Shown here piece by piece: positions 49,201-55,030 of a DNA stretch of 64,000 bases. The DNA is taken from the NCBI GenBank assembly GCA_029961685.1, contig JARWKL010000012.1, positions 15,361,227 through 15,425,226 of the forward strand, read 5' to 3'. A program made the translations under genes and the position numbers. Numbering within the stretch: position 1 is the stretch's first letter; each line of letters starts with the position of its first letter. The notes under the pieces were generated by a model. The model did no database searches. It was not told where the DNA came from and saw only the letters and a program-made list of their open reading frames with translations. Source of the stretch: Aristolochia californica. Its lineage: Eukaryota; Streptophyta; Magnoliopsida; Piperales; Aristolochiaceae.

Positions 49201-52200
49201 TACCTATCATCTTTGATCTATTTGGCCAAAAACCTGGGTTGGCTCTTCCCAATGACAGACTGTGCAACCTTTGATGTGCCGTTCCTTCAGTTTGCAGATG
49301 ATACCGTTTGCCTTGGGTTGGTACTATGGATCAGATCCGAAAACTGCATGCTGTATTGGGACTATTTGAACTGGCTTCTGGTCAGAATATTAACTGGAAG
49401 AAAACCCTATTGACTCACCTGTGCTTCAGGTTATGGCTGACTATTTGGGGTGCTCAGTGAGAAATTTGCCAGCTACATATCTTGGACTACCACTCTTTGA
49501 CTCTCGGCCTTCGGCGACGCTTTGGTCCCCCCTCATCGAGAAATTTGAGAAGAGACTAGCTACTTGGAGGAGCAAGCTTTTATCTACTGTCGGGCAACTC
49601 ACTCTCCTTAAGTCTTGTTTGGCAAGACTGCCAAACTATTTATTATCTTTCATGCACTGTCCGGCCTTCGTTTGCAACAGGATTGACGCCATCTGTCGAC
49701 GTTTTCTTTGGAGGGGATCAGAGGACACCTTCAGATATCATTTGGTGAGTTGGAAGGATATTTGCATGCCCCGCAATTGGGGTGGTTTAGGCATCAGGCC
49801 TACAAAGGAGATGAATAATGCCCTTTTGCTCAAATGGATATGAAACTTCAACATCAAGCATAACAACCTATGGGTGATATGGTCAGGTTCTATCTTCAAC
49901 CTTCGGGTGCCTAGTGGAGGGAGGATGGCGCTACTCGCTTCCTATCCCCGATATGGCAATTAATTCAAAACTCCTCCCAATATTCAGAGATGCAACTTCC
50001 TTTCACACAGGCAATGGAAGTACCCTCTTTTTTTTATTGGATGAATGGTGCGGCCCCCGCCCCCTCTCCGAGGACTTCCTAGGGTTCTCTAGGGTGGCGA
50101 GGGACCTCTCTTGCTCAGTGGCTGATTCTTGGAGAGATCGCTCATGGAGTCTCACGTTTCGTCGGGGATTAAATGATGAGGAAACTTTGGCTTTTTGCTC
50201 TCTCCTCTCTAGACTCAACAACATTACTATTCGGGAGCATGCAGTTGATAAACTGACATGGAAGCTTAGCATTAATGGCTGATTCACAGTTGCATCCATC
50301 TACTCTCACATTAGAAAGCAAGATTACAGCATGCATGAGCACAAGGCAAACCTGACATGGAAGCTCTCAGCGTCTAGTAAAATCAAATTCTTCGTATGGA
50401 TGACCATCAGGGAACAGATCATCACCTCTGACAACCTCCATACCCCCGATCGTACTTGTCCCCTTTGTGGTGTGTGCGACGAGACAGTCCAACATGTTCT
50501 CTTACATTGTGATTTTTCTTGGCAAGTTTGAATGAAGATATTTCAAAAGATTGGTCTCCAAATGGGGCTACATCAGGACCTTTTCAGTACCTATGAAATG
50601 GTTATGGGGATCTTCCTTCCTAGGGTGGGCAAGATAATTCTCTTGGCATCCCTTGTGCATATCCCATGGTGCATATGGCTCGAGCGAAATAATCGGAGAT
50701 TCAACTCCAAGGCTAGCACCCTGGACAATATAGCTTCTCAGGCAGTGGGCCTTATCTCGAGTTGGTTACATTCTAGGAAGGAGTTTGCTTCTCTATCAGG
50801 CGTTTCCCTTTGGGAAAATTGGGGTTTGATTGCTTATATGGCAGGCCCCTGTAGGAATCCGGTTATGGCCACCTGGGATTCTCCCCCTTACGACTGCATC
50901 AAACTCAATTTTGATGGCAGTGCTTTAGGCTATCCTGTGCCGGTTGGAGCTAGTGGTGTTTTCAGAGACAACAGTAGAGACCCTATTCTATCCTATGTTG
51001 GTGTTATGCACCTAGCCAATACTACCCAAAAAACCGGCCTGTTAGGAGCGGAAGGCATAGGTACTTAACCTAGGACCATAACAGTATACCCTGCCCTCCC
51101 GAGCCGACGACTACAATGGCATTAACACAGCGACGAGAGCCTTTGAGGAATGTCTAGGGATTGCGGTCGCCCGCGCACATGGGGAGTCTTACTTGGGATG
51201 TAGCGCCTTCTCTGATACCAAATGTTATGCACCTAGCCAATACTACCCAAAAGACCGGCCTGTTAGGAGCAGAAGGCATAGGTACTTAACTCAGGACCAT
51301 AACAGTTGGGCCAGTGGGTATTGTTGATTCACATACTGCTGAAGTGAGTGCTCTTCTATTCGCCCTCTAAATTATTAAAGAGTGGCTTCATGACAAGCTG
51401 CTTATCGAAGGAGACTCAAAGATTGTCATCAACTGGTGTTCAAAAGATAACTCCCCTCCTTTGCGCTATTGGCCAATCACTGATTGTATTATTGACATTG
51501 TGTCATCCATTCATTGTAATTGGAACCTCATTCCTAGATCGGCCAATTCTTTGGTTGATAAATTGGCAAAATTCGGAACCTCCCAGCAATCTCTCATTCT
51601 TTGGGAAGACTTTCCCTCTTGTAATCTGCTCGTTTGAGCTCTCTTAATAAAATTCTGCATCATTTATAAAAAAAAAAGATTATCATTGGATGATGCTCCA
51701 CCTCATCTTTCCCCCATGGCGTCATTGGCAGATTTTTCTTGATATTTTGGGCATTGTATCCACCATTTCTTGTACTTGGTCTCATATACTTAGATCAACC
51801 AATTCGGCTACTGATTTGTGGGCTAAATTAGCCCCCCCCCCCCCCCCCACCTCTCTCTCTTCTATCTCTTGTTGTTAGGGGAGGTTTCCCTCGATGTATC
51901 TTCTCTTTCTTTGAAATAAAATTGTCAACATTTCAAAACAAAAAAAGACAAAATTCAATGAATTTTGTCTCCACCTGTAGGAGGAATTAAAAGAAAATTG
52001 AGATTTTCCTGCTCTTTGAAAGCTGTCTCTTCTCATGTTCACTTTGCAATAGTTCACCAAACATATATTAGAGAAACTCAATTACCAATCTTCTCTACTT
52101 GCTTTCTTTCTCACAGGGAGAATAGTGATTGCAGGTCAGCAAGTGGAAGGAGAAGACGTCGTGTTTTAGATAGATTGAGATATATGCAGGCAAAACTAGC

Positions 52201-54905
52201 TTACAATAATCGAGTAGAGATAAGAAAAAAACTATCCATCAAGAACACTAATACCTAATGAAGATTGCGTAACAGAAAAAGAAGAAGCGTTGTGAGGACT
52301 CAAAGAAGAAGATTGATGAACAAACGAAGTTGAGAATTCATTATCTTGTGAAGTGACCAGGTCAACCCACAAATCCTAGAGGTTGACCTGCTCTGATACC
52401 ATGTAAAATTTGCATGAGAAAAGTGTTAGAGAGATATTTCCATCGGAAGACACTTTCCTCTACTTGCTTTCTTTCTCACAAGGAGAATAGTGATTGCAGG
52501 TCTGTAGGTGGAAGGAGAAGACATTGTGTTTTAGATAGATTGAACACTAATACCTAATGAAGATTGCTTAACATAAAAAGAAGAAGCGTTGTGATGACTC
52601 AAAGAAGAAGATTAATGAACAAACGAAGTTGAGAATTCATTATCTTGTGAAGTAACCAGGTCAACCCACAAATCCTAGAGGTTGACCTGCTCTGACACCA
52701 TGTAAAATTTGCAGGAGAAAAGTGTTAGAGAGATATTTCCATAGGAAGACACTTTCCCCTACTTGCTTTCTTTCTCACAAGAAGAATAGTGATTGCAGGT
52801 CAGCAGGTGGAAGGAGAGGACATTGTGTTTTAGATAGATTGAGATATATGAAGGCAAAACTAGCATACAGTAATCGAGTAGAGATAAGAAAAAAATTATC
52901 CATCAAGAACACTAATACCTAATGAAGATTGCCTAACAGAAAAAGAAGAAGTGTTGTGATGACTTAAAGAAGAAGATTGATGAACAAACGAAGTTGAGAA
53001 TTCATTATCTTGTGAAGTGACCAGGTCAACCCACAAATCCTAGAGGTTGACCTGCTTGATACCATGTAAAATTTGCAGGAGAAAAGTGTTAGAGAGATAT
53101 TTCCATAGGAAGACACTTTCTTAAAAAATCAAAGAAATTAAATAAACCTAAACTATGACTTCTAACATGATCTGACATTGGAATGGCAAAAGAATTTATT
53201 TATGCAAAGAGCCAAAACCAGTAGCTAACAAGGTAAATAAGCAAATGGAAATAATATAAAAAGAAATAAACTTGAAAAATAAAAAACTTGGGGGGGGTGG
53301 GGGGTGGGGGAGGACTGTAACAACAAGATGTTGCAGAGTAGTCCCTCCCTTTGCTAAAGTGTTGGGGCCATCGATTTTGCCAAACACAAAACATATGTGA
53401 ATGTCATCATAAATGTTTTTTATCTTACAACTACTGGTGAATGCCAGAACTGCTTCACATGAGGATACTCAAGAGCATGATGTCTCATGTTGTCGGCTTT
53501 AAAATGAATCTTTAGCATGCTCAGGGCATGTAGATCATTAATGAGTCACCATTTCTGATTGTTTTGTGCACTAACGTGGGTATGGTGTTTCTTTATTTTC
53601 CTTTTTCTGTTATGTCTTAATGAGCAATCGTTAAAAAAATTTAAACAAGAAACATGTAATTGCTAAAGGCTTGCGTGTGTTGTTTTTGTTTAACATCAAG
53701 TCAAAATCAATGCAATCTGAAGCGGTATGTAAAATATTTTTTCATTTTTAATTTTATTCTGAAGTAGCAAATATGTCTGCTATGTAAATTTACTGTTCTT
53801 TTTGCATGTGCGCTGCTTTTAATAATTTGAGTACTTTGAATGTAGTTGAACTCTTCTTGTTCCAACTGCAATATGAAACAAATTATTTTGTCAACAGTTA
53901 AGCTAAATCAATGCTGGAGGGACTATCTTTCAATCCTTCTGTTAGAATTTTGCTGTAGTATTAGGTGATCTACTTTTATATCTCAAAATAAAGTATCTTT
54001 TGTTTGTGCAGTCAACTCATATGGCTTCTCAAACAATAACAGAGGAAGCAGTTTATCTATGTACAGGGAACCCAATGCCGAAAGAGATTGAGCAGATATG
54101 TTTTTGGTTACTCAATGAATCATTCTCAACTTGTTTCAGACGTATCCAGAAATATCATCCATTTTTTTTTAATTTCTACTTTATAATGTTTTTGAACTAT
54201 TGACCCGATTTTCTGCTTATGAGATGCAGAACTATTTCTTTTATTCCTGGAATTGGAAAACTTCATTTTGGCAACTTCAGATGACCTTGCCACTGGTTTT
54301 TCACAGAGAAACTCAATAATTTTCTTCTGCTTAGCCAAAAAGTGGATGAAATGGAATGCAGTTTTTTTTTTTTCTTGAAATATTTTAAAACTTGTGTTAG
54401 TGGGGATAAAACAAACCTACTGCCTACTAACAGAAAGGACCAAAGTGATTTTTCAGGAATGAGATTGCCTTAAAAGATACTTTATCCTCCATTGCAAATA
54501 AAACAGGATATGTTGATTGGAAGACTTTTCTTAAATGTAAAGTATCTTTTATGTGAAAATAATCTGAATGTTTCTGATTTTATGTCCAACACATGGATGT
54601 GCAATCATTCAGGAAAAAAACATGGATGTGCACTTAACTTTGTCTAGGTATATCTGAAATGAAGATAAGAAAAGGGTTGGCGCTAGTAGACATTGTGAGG
54701 GAGGTGACAATGTGAGTGTAATTTTTACCTTGAGCTTATTTATCTTGAAATGTTCTCTAATTATTTGATAAGAAAAAAAAAACTAATCTTTAATGCTGGC
54801 ATACTACCTATCTGAAACAATCATTTCTTGTTACAGGTTTATATTCAAAATCAAGATGCCATCAGATATCAGAGTTCAGATAATCAATGATTTGGCTGAT
54901 ATTGA
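16800..54905 (+). CDS. RFC3: Replication factor C subunit 3 (RFC3; yeast RFC3/human RFC5 type), 8 exons visible, 3' end outside window
   Basis: Small subunit of the heteropentameric clamp loader that uses ATP to place PCNA on primer-template DNA in replication and repair; nuclear. The joined exons 16800-16971, 17086-17302, 23945-24024, 24135-24294, 37102-37183, 54012-54141, 54648-54711 and 54837-54905 give 324 complete codons in one open frame. Motifs are P-W-V-E-K-Y-R-P (residues 35-42, RFC box II), G-P-P-G-T-G-K-T Walker A (74-81), L-L-D-E-A-D Walker B (139-144), sensor-1 I-C-N-H (170-173) and S-R-C (183-185, arginine-finger motif of clamp loader subunits). The C-terminal collar helices follow in exons 5-8, ending at A-D-I-E. 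The plant protein is about 360-370 aa, so roughly 35-45 residues (one exon) lie beyond 64,000. Start chosen at ATG 16800; ATG 16821 is an in-frame alternative. Confidence 0.95.
17086..17302 (+). CDS. RFC3: RFC3 exon 2
   Basis: Starts after CTTAG and completes an isoleucine codon. It carries Walker A G-P-P-G-T-G-K-T and the [13 protein letters not shown] motif. It ends in phase 2 before GTAATT. Intron 2 is 6,642 bp because of LINE A. Confidence 0.95.
17412..17735. repeat. Remnant of a TRIM-family LTR pair in intron 2
   Basis: Two imperfect copies of about 80 bp (17425-17505 and 17652-17730) share the phrase about 'aaaatgac', 'gaagttgg' and 'actgatag/actaatag'. Both resemble the 118-bp LTR of the TRIM at 44581-45111. 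The second copy seems to continue after LINE A (ctaatgtgggattac at 23691), so LINE A landed in it. Heavily decayed. Confidence 0.5.
17740..19567 (+). pseudogene. LINE A ORF1 (gag-like, DUF4283-type)
   Basis: An open frame of about 600 codons is interrupted by one in-frame TGA at 18770. The N-terminal part (to about 18230) resembles DUF4283, with [11 protein letters not shown] and W-I-E-V-S-F-E-D-L. The rest is low-complexity, basic and serine/proline-rich, ending in R-R-R-R-R-Q. Around 18772-18950 another frame reads more naturally, so a pair of frameshifts is possible. The stop TGA (19565-19567) overlaps the ORF2 start as ATGA. The family product binds element RNA. Confidence 0.7.
19564..23637 (+). 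pseudogene. LINE A ORF2: endonuclease, reverse transcriptase and RNase H with seven stops
   Basis: One single frame covers the 4.07 kb from the ATG to the TAG at 23635. It is broken only by stops at 19669, 20161, 20548, 21292, 21718, 22201 and 22846. The endonuclease starts L-L-W-N-V-R-G-I-G and has F-A-G-D-F-N-A-I. The reverse transcriptase has [15 protein letters not shown] and Y-A-D-D (21574-21585). The zinc-binding part has C-P-F-C-H then H-T-L-L-Q-C. The RNase H has N-F-D-G-S-S, A-E-L-H, E-G-D-S-K and A-A-D-V, so its acidic residues are retained. The region just upstream of RT (about 20650) looks shortened. Confidence 0.9.
23945..24024 (+). CDS. RFC3: RFC3 exon 3
   Basis: Starts after TTTGCAG, carries Walker B L-L-D-E-A-D and [12 protein letters not shown], and ends before GTAGGT. 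Residues 133-135 are L-H-L where plant relatives usually have A-S-S or A-S-V; see findings. The last split codon gives I where V is usual. Intron 3 (24025-24134) is 110 bp. Confidence 0.93.
24135..24294 (+). CDS. RFC3: RFC3 exon 4
   Basis: Starts after TGTTGCAG and codes I-E-K-Y-T-K through sensor 1 (I-C-N-H-V-N-K) and S-R-C-T-R-F-R-F to A-E-G. It ends in phase 2 before GTTTGT. Intron 4 is 12,807 bp and full of mobile elements. Confidence 0.94.
24295..24932. other. Intron 4, native-looking AT-rich start
   Basis: No repeat or coding similarity recognised; T-rich intronic sequence. Confidence 0.5.
24933..25447. repeat. Duplicated 200-bp block flanking an (AT)n microsatellite
   Basis: Copy 1 (about 24933-25134) and copy 2 (about 25229-25432) are near-identical. 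Each ends in tttactgactgatatat and runs into AT repeats: 25135-25217 (about 41 units) and 25434-25446. Each block itself has two similar halves beginning near GAGGGGGACACTCCAAACAA. Confidence 0.9.
25448..26239. other. Intron 4 spacer without recognised feature
   Basis: Moderately AT-rich, no reading frame of interest. The last 50 bp (tccaatctctcattgtaagg at about 26229) resembles the 3' end of a LINE RNase H coding region, so a short LINE scrap may end here. Confidence 0.4.
26240..27535 (+). mobile_element. LINE B, 3' fragment
   Basis: Decayed zinc-binding region ([11 protein letters not shown] near 26440) and RNase H ([14 protein letters not shown] at 27080-27125) match the end of LINE A. 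It ends TAATAAAATCGCC and an A-rich tail (27511-27535). Frameshifts and stops throughout. It abuts LINE C without a visible gap. Confidence 0.8.
28031..28683 (+). mobile_element. LINE D, 5'-truncated insertion with 9-bp TSD
   Basis: AGAAGCCAT at 28031-28039 and 28675-28683 flank a plus-strand LINE 3' end (28040-28674). The insert codes the RNase H part, including [16 protein letters not shown] and L-K-L-N-F-D-D-S-S. It ends after TAATATATACATCC, a T-run and AAA. It splits the LINE C reading M-A-S / M-A-S exactly at the duplicated site, so it is younger than LINE C. Confidence 0.92.
29934..30030. repeat. 50-bp tandem duplication inside LINE C
   Basis: The unit beginning ACAACTCCCAAGATAGAAGA and ending TCGTGTTGTGCC occurs twice in direct succession near the LINE C ORF1 end. 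The copies look identical, so the duplication is recent. Confidence 0.85.
30220..32699 (+). mobile_element. LINE E, 5' half (family 2)
   Basis: Closely matches the first part of LINE F (46140-48800), including the 5' leader with repeated 'acgtgcg' phrases, the start [11 protein letters not shown], and a proline-rich ORF1. The ORF2 endonuclease begins at about 32453 with [12 protein letters not shown]. It is cut off at 32699 within the endonuclease (T-N-T-I-E-V-L-D). Several frameshifts and stops. ORF1 is the usual LINE RNA-binding type. Confidence 0.82.
32700..33126. repeat. GC-rich block with an array of small hairpins
   Basis: From 32771 to about 33000 the phrase CTGCTCTC recurs five times, and six short inverted repeats lie between or after them. 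They are AGGAGG/CCTCCT (32783/32796), GGGCT/AGCCC (32832/32841), GGGGG/CCCCC (32865/32874), GGGT/ACCC (32898/32906), GGCT/AGCC with TTAG/CTAA (32928-32948) and GGTTAGG/CCTAACC (32971/32982). The block starts TGTTATGGTCC, an LTR-like start that breaks LINE E. A T-run lies at 33127-33142. No coding sequence recognised. Confidence 0.7.
33271..33640. repeat. GC-rich tandem repeat, about 170-bp unit
   Basis: Unit 1 (33271-33444) and unit 2 (33445-33605) both begin GCGGAAATTTCGTCGACGGG and include GGCACCGACGAAGGTGGGC or close variants. A third unit starts at 33606 and breaks down. CpG content is far above the neighbourhood. Confidence 0.88.
33641..34178 (-). other. GC-rich stretch with an unidentified minus-strand coiled-coil frame
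   Basis: Just downstream of the gypsy integrase, the minus strand reads [16 protein letters not shown] at about 34148, then [10 protein letters not shown]. This resembles the N-terminus of some gypsy Gag proteins but is too short to assign. The remainder is CpG-rich and unassigned. Confidence 0.35.
34179..35510 (-). pseudogene. Ty3-gypsy integrase and C-terminal domain, split by a TRIM
   Basis: Minus strand: a zinc-binding remnant (C-P-I-C-Q-S-N-K at about 35390) is followed by L-L-Q-P-L-A-L. After the inserted TRIM comes [22 protein letters not shown] and [11 protein letters not shown]. Then E-Y-C-Y-N-T-S-F-H (about 34605) and G-K-Y-F-G-P-F-P-I, ending with H-V-S-L-L-K. The order and motifs are those of plant gypsy integrase. 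It is no longer functional. The rest of pol was not found to the right. Confidence 0.88.
35021..35327 (-). mobile_element. TRIM (family T1), copy 1, inside gypsy integrase
   Basis: The left terminal repeat, 35021-35102 (82 bp), ends GGACCATAACA. The right repeat is shortened at its start and ends identically at 35327. The repeats match the TRIM at 51002-51304. The internal part differs from that copy and contains GGGATTCGAACTCGCGA (35230-35246), the reverse complement of a tRNA T-arm/B-box-like GTTCGAATCCC. Flanks AGGGA and ATGGA may be a mutated TSD. It splits the integrase between L-A-L and the A-D-I-S-M-D-F motif. Confidence 0.72.
35457..35590. repeat. Tandem duplication at the gypsy integrase edge
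   Basis: The phrase CTGCTCAAGTACGATTAGGC and the following caactggttgattctatgtcgg occur twice (from about 35466 and 35530). The second copy carries about 17 extra bases. Confidence 0.8.
35921..36271 (-). other. Unidentified open frame, 116 codons
   Basis: The minus-strand frame contains [25 protein letters not shown] and D-E-L-W-H-L-D-D-K. The composition looks protein-like (acidic and aromatic residues well spaced) through about residue 55, then becomes random. No family recognised. It could be an exon-like host fragment or a retroelement part. Confidence 0.3.
36280..37101. other. Intron 4, native-looking 3' end
   Basis: T-rich, with a CTT repeat near 36875 and no recognised element, leading to the exon 5 acceptor GATTAG. 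Confidence 0.5.
37102..37183 (+). CDS. RFC3: RFC3 exon 5
   Basis: Starts after GATTAG and codes L-D-V-D-E-A-G-L then [14 protein letters not shown] (sensor 2 region of the AAA+ lid). It ends in phase 0 before GTAATT. Intron 5 is 16,828 bp. Confidence 0.94.
37326..37512 (-). repeat. Left (3') LTR of an old copia shell in intron 5
   Basis: On the minus strand, the purine tract CCTGAAGGAGAT (ending about 37513) precedes GTTAGAAGTCATAG. The other end reads ACTTTTCTCCTACA. The right partner at 53065-53165 shares 'gagaaaagtg', 'agagatat' and 'aaataaacctaa...atgacttctaac' but has lost its middle. Confidence 0.6.
37513..38907. other. AT-rich remnant between the copia shell and copia 3
   Basis: Contains the probable 3' LTR of copia 3, whose minus-strand start TGTTAAAATACTGG follows the purine tract CTTGAGAGGAAG at 38913-38924. 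No coding sequence was seen, and the left end is not defined. Confidence 0.45.
38908..41440 (-). pseudogene. Copia 3 reverse transcriptase and RNase H, split by a hAT element
   Basis: Minus strand: the RT has [10 protein letters not shown] (about 41345), [16 protein letters not shown] and [14 protein letters not shown] (about 41090). The RNase H end has [10 protein letters not shown] (39300-39270), [16 protein letters not shown] and D-V-F-T-K-P-L. These are the standard copia motifs, with N-A-F replacing the usual D-A-F at the first catalytic Asp, and stops present. Inactive. Confidence 0.87.
39324..40429. mobile_element. Non-autonomous hAT element, copy 1 (1.1 kb)
   Basis: The termini TAGGGGTGGCATCGAA and TTCGATGCCACCCCTA form a 16-bp perfect inverted repeat of hAT type. 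A perfect 8-bp TSD, CTTCCAAC, lies at 39316-39323 and 40430-40437. The subterminal DNA is rich in GAGC/CTCGAG motifs, and the middle is AT-rich. No transposase. It is inserted in the copia 3 RNase H region, so it is younger than that element. Confidence 0.93.
41441..41850 (-). other. Copia 3 pol linker between integrase and RT
   Basis: The minus strand has short stretches such as E-P-P-P-H-D and S-K-V-H-N-S-S-F-S, consistent with the proline/serine-rich spacer of copia pol. Broken frames. Confidence 0.5.
41851..42047 (+). mobile_element. LINE K, tiny 5'-truncated insertion
   Basis: ATATGCATTG at 41851-41860 and 42038-42047 flanks a 177-bp LINE 3' end (41861-42037). The insert holds the RNase H tail (I-V-S-S-I-H-C-N type), TTAATAAAATTCAGCATC and an A-tail. 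Same family as LINE F, I and J. Confidence 0.85.
42040..43511 (+). mobile_element. LINE J, 5'-truncated insertion with 15-bp TSD
   Basis: ATGCATTGGGTTATC at 42040-42054 and 43497-43511 flanks a 1.44-kb LINE 3' part. It holds the zinc-binding region (C-P-L-C-G-V-C then H-V-L-F-H) at 42540-42700 and the RNase H ([10 protein letters not shown] and [10 protein letters not shown]). The tail is TTTCAAAAATAAAATAAA. Several stops. The first RNase H Asp (N-F-D-G) is replaced by Asn. Confidence 0.92.
43512..44580 (-). pseudogene. Copia 3 integrase region
   Basis: Minus strand: the pre-integrase has [10 protein letters not shown] (about 44350) and [10 protein letters not shown]. The integrase core has F-I-F-R-T-N-N-G-type remnants, S-I-L-H-N-K-M-E (about 43900), and a late F-L-G-Y-S-type end near 43600. 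It joins copia 3 RT across LINEs J and K. Frames broken. Confidence 0.8.
44581..45111 (-). mobile_element. TRIM (family T2) with internal minisatellite
   Basis: Terminal direct repeats lie at 44581-44698 (118 bp) and 44995-45111 (117 bp), starting TGTAAAGTTGGGTCC and ending CCTTAACA. Next to the right repeat the minus strand reads TGGTATCAATGTGGG, a primer-binding site, so the element points left. Flanks GATAT (44576-44580) and AATAT (45112-45116) are a one-mismatch TSD. The internal 296 bp is mostly a 41-42-bp tandem repeat and has no coding capacity. Confidence 0.85.
44710..44968. repeat. 41-42-bp minisatellite, six full units plus part of a seventh
   Basis: Units start GTGTAGGCC (or a close variant) at 44710, 44752, 44794, 44836, 44877, 44918 and 44959. 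Each holds CTTTTGTGGCTCTACAAGTG with few changes. Confidence 0.93.
45112..45257 (-). pseudogene. Copia 3 protease-side fragment
   Basis: Short continuation of copia 3 between TRIM T2 and LINE L. It reads weakly like the protease/pre-integrase linker, with V-T-L-T-D-G-S on the minus strand (about 45180). Confidence 0.5.
46304..48537 (+). pseudogene. LINE F ORF1, broken
   Basis: Starts [14 protein letters not shown]. The middle has a proline-rich stretch [14 protein letters not shown] (about 46980) and a conserved [10 protein letters not shown]. Several frameshifts. A poly-C run of about 20 bp (48110-48128) disrupts the C-terminal half. It ends next to the ORF2 ATG at 48538-48540 (TCAATGATC), as in LINE E. 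Confidence 0.7.
47783..47931 (-). mobile_element. Small retroposon with 15-bp TSD inside LINE F
   Basis: CAGCCAGTCTTACAG at 47783-47797 and 47917-47931 flanks a 119-bp insert. The insert begins with a T-run (47798-47808), that is, an A-tail on the minus strand. The body contains CAACAAGATGTTGGAGGG. A related body occurs at 53320-53360 beside a G-rich tract. A 5'-truncated LINE tail or a SINE would both fit. No internal promoter boxes seen. Confidence 0.8.
48538..51650 (+). pseudogene. LINE F ORF2: partial endonuclease, reverse transcriptase, RNase H
   Basis: The endonuclease start at 48540-48830 has N-V-R-G-I-G-S and Q-E-T-K. After the deletion the RT reads [34 protein letters not shown] and Q-F-A-D-D (49290-49304; F for the usual Y). 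The zinc-binding part has C-P-L-C-G-V-C then H-V-L-L-H-C (50459-50515). The RNase H has [10 protein letters not shown], then after the [12 protein letters not shown] and E-G-D-S-K-I-V-I. Stops and frameshifts present. Confidence 0.85.
50997..51309 (-). mobile_element. TRIM (family T1), copy 2, with perfect TSD
   Basis: Direct repeats lie at 51002-51083 and 51223-51304 (82 bp each), starting TGTTATGCACCTAGCC and ending GACCATAACA. On the minus strand, TTTGGTATCAGAG follows the right repeat (primer-binding site) and GGGAGGGCAGGG precedes the left one (polypurine tract). TSD GTTGG lies at 50997-51001 and 51305-51309. Internal 139 bp, no coding. It splits the LINE F RNase H after L-S-Y-V-G. Confidence 0.93.
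52097..53120 (-). repeat. Three tandem units containing a copia primer-binding site
   Basis: Units start ACTTGCTTTCTTTCTCAC at 52097, 52462 and 52761 (lengths 365, 299, about 360); the middle unit has lost about 66 bp. Each contains, on the minus strand, an LTR end TTTTACA followed by TGGTATCAGAGCAGGTCAACC or TGGTGTCAGAGC (near 52402, 52700 and 53060). The array is thus repeated LTR-end plus leader, probably from unequal exchange in the 5' end of the intron 5 copia shell. Reading frames in it are incidental. Confidence 0.82.
53065..53165 (-). repeat. Right (5') LTR of the copia shell, internally deleted
   Basis: Starts on the minus strand TGTTAGAAGTCATAGTTTAG and ends CAAATTTTACA next to the primer-binding site. 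It matches the two ends of the LTR at 37326-37512 but lacks its middle. Confidence 0.6.
53180..53400. repeat. Retroposon-like body next to a G-run tract
   Basis: AACAAGATGTTGCAGAG (53323-53339) matches the body of the small retroposon at 47860-47890. Just before it is the G-tract 53290-53310 with runs of 8, 6 and 5 G separated by single T. Confidence 0.6.
53401..54011. other. Intron 5, native-looking 3' end
   Basis: T-rich intronic DNA without recognised element, ending at the exon 6 acceptor TTTGTGCAG. Confidence 0.5.
54012..54141 (+). CDS. RFC3: RFC3 exon 6
   Basis: Starts after TTTGTGCAG and codes S-T-H-M-A-S-Q, then [10 protein letters not shown] and the start of the collar domain. It ends in phase 1 before GTATCC. 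Intron 6 (54142-54647) is 506 bp with no inserted element recognised. Confidence 0.93.
54648..54711 (+). CDS. RFC3: RFC3 exon 7
   Basis: Starts after TGTCTAG and codes [20 protein letters not shown]. It ends in phase 2 before GTGAGT. Intron 7 (54712-54836) is 125 bp. Confidence 0.93.
54837..54905 (+). CDS. RFC3: RFC3 exon 8
   Basis: Starts after TTACAG and codes [10 protein letters not shown] then N-D-L-A-D-I. It ends in phase 2 before GTATGC. The next exon (usually beginning E-Y-R-L-S-F) was looked for up to 64,000 and not found, so intron 8 is at least 9,095 bp. Confidence 0.92.
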
Positions 54906-55030
54906 GTATGCCTCTGTTTCACACCTGTTTTTTAATGAGTTTCCTTCCACTGTCAGTTTTGCTTATTGAGCTATCACCTGTATCTGTTGCTTTAGTAAGT
55001 TGCTCTCGAAAAAGTTCTGACCCACTTCTC

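Larger units (their letters stand above)
46098..51692 (+). mobile_element. LINE F (family 2), near full-length but internally deleted
   Basis: TSD AAGATTGTCATCGGATG (46098-46114) and, with two changes, 51676-51692. The insert 46115-51675 has a 5' leader, ORF1 (about 46304-48537), the ORF2 endonuclease start (48540-48850), a deletion of about 1.2 kb, RT (about 48880-49850), zinc-binding region, RNase H and an A-tail at 51666-51675. It also carries a small retroposon (47798-47916) and a TRIM (51002-51304). The young insertions and broad TSD give the order LINE L, then LINE F, then TRIM. Confidence 0.9.
45258..51955 (+). mobile_element. LINE L, split by LINE F
   Basis: The left part (45258-46114) codes the zinc-binding region (C-P-F-C-G-M-V then H-L-F-L-H) and RNase H ([10 protein letters not shown] and [10 protein letters not shown]). 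The right part resumes at 51693 with [13 protein letters not shown] and T-N-S-A-T-D and ends with GAAATAAAATTGTCAACATT and an A-rich tail near 51955. A poly-C run (51834-51848) interrupts the coding end. The two parts meet at the LINE F target site. The 5' end is truncated, and its own TSD was not found. Confidence 0.87.

Noticed and set aside
52097..52922. Basic [10 protein letters not shown] proteins in the triple array
   Set aside because: The frames arise from the tandem LTR leader units and run opposite to the retroelement. No start context or family support.
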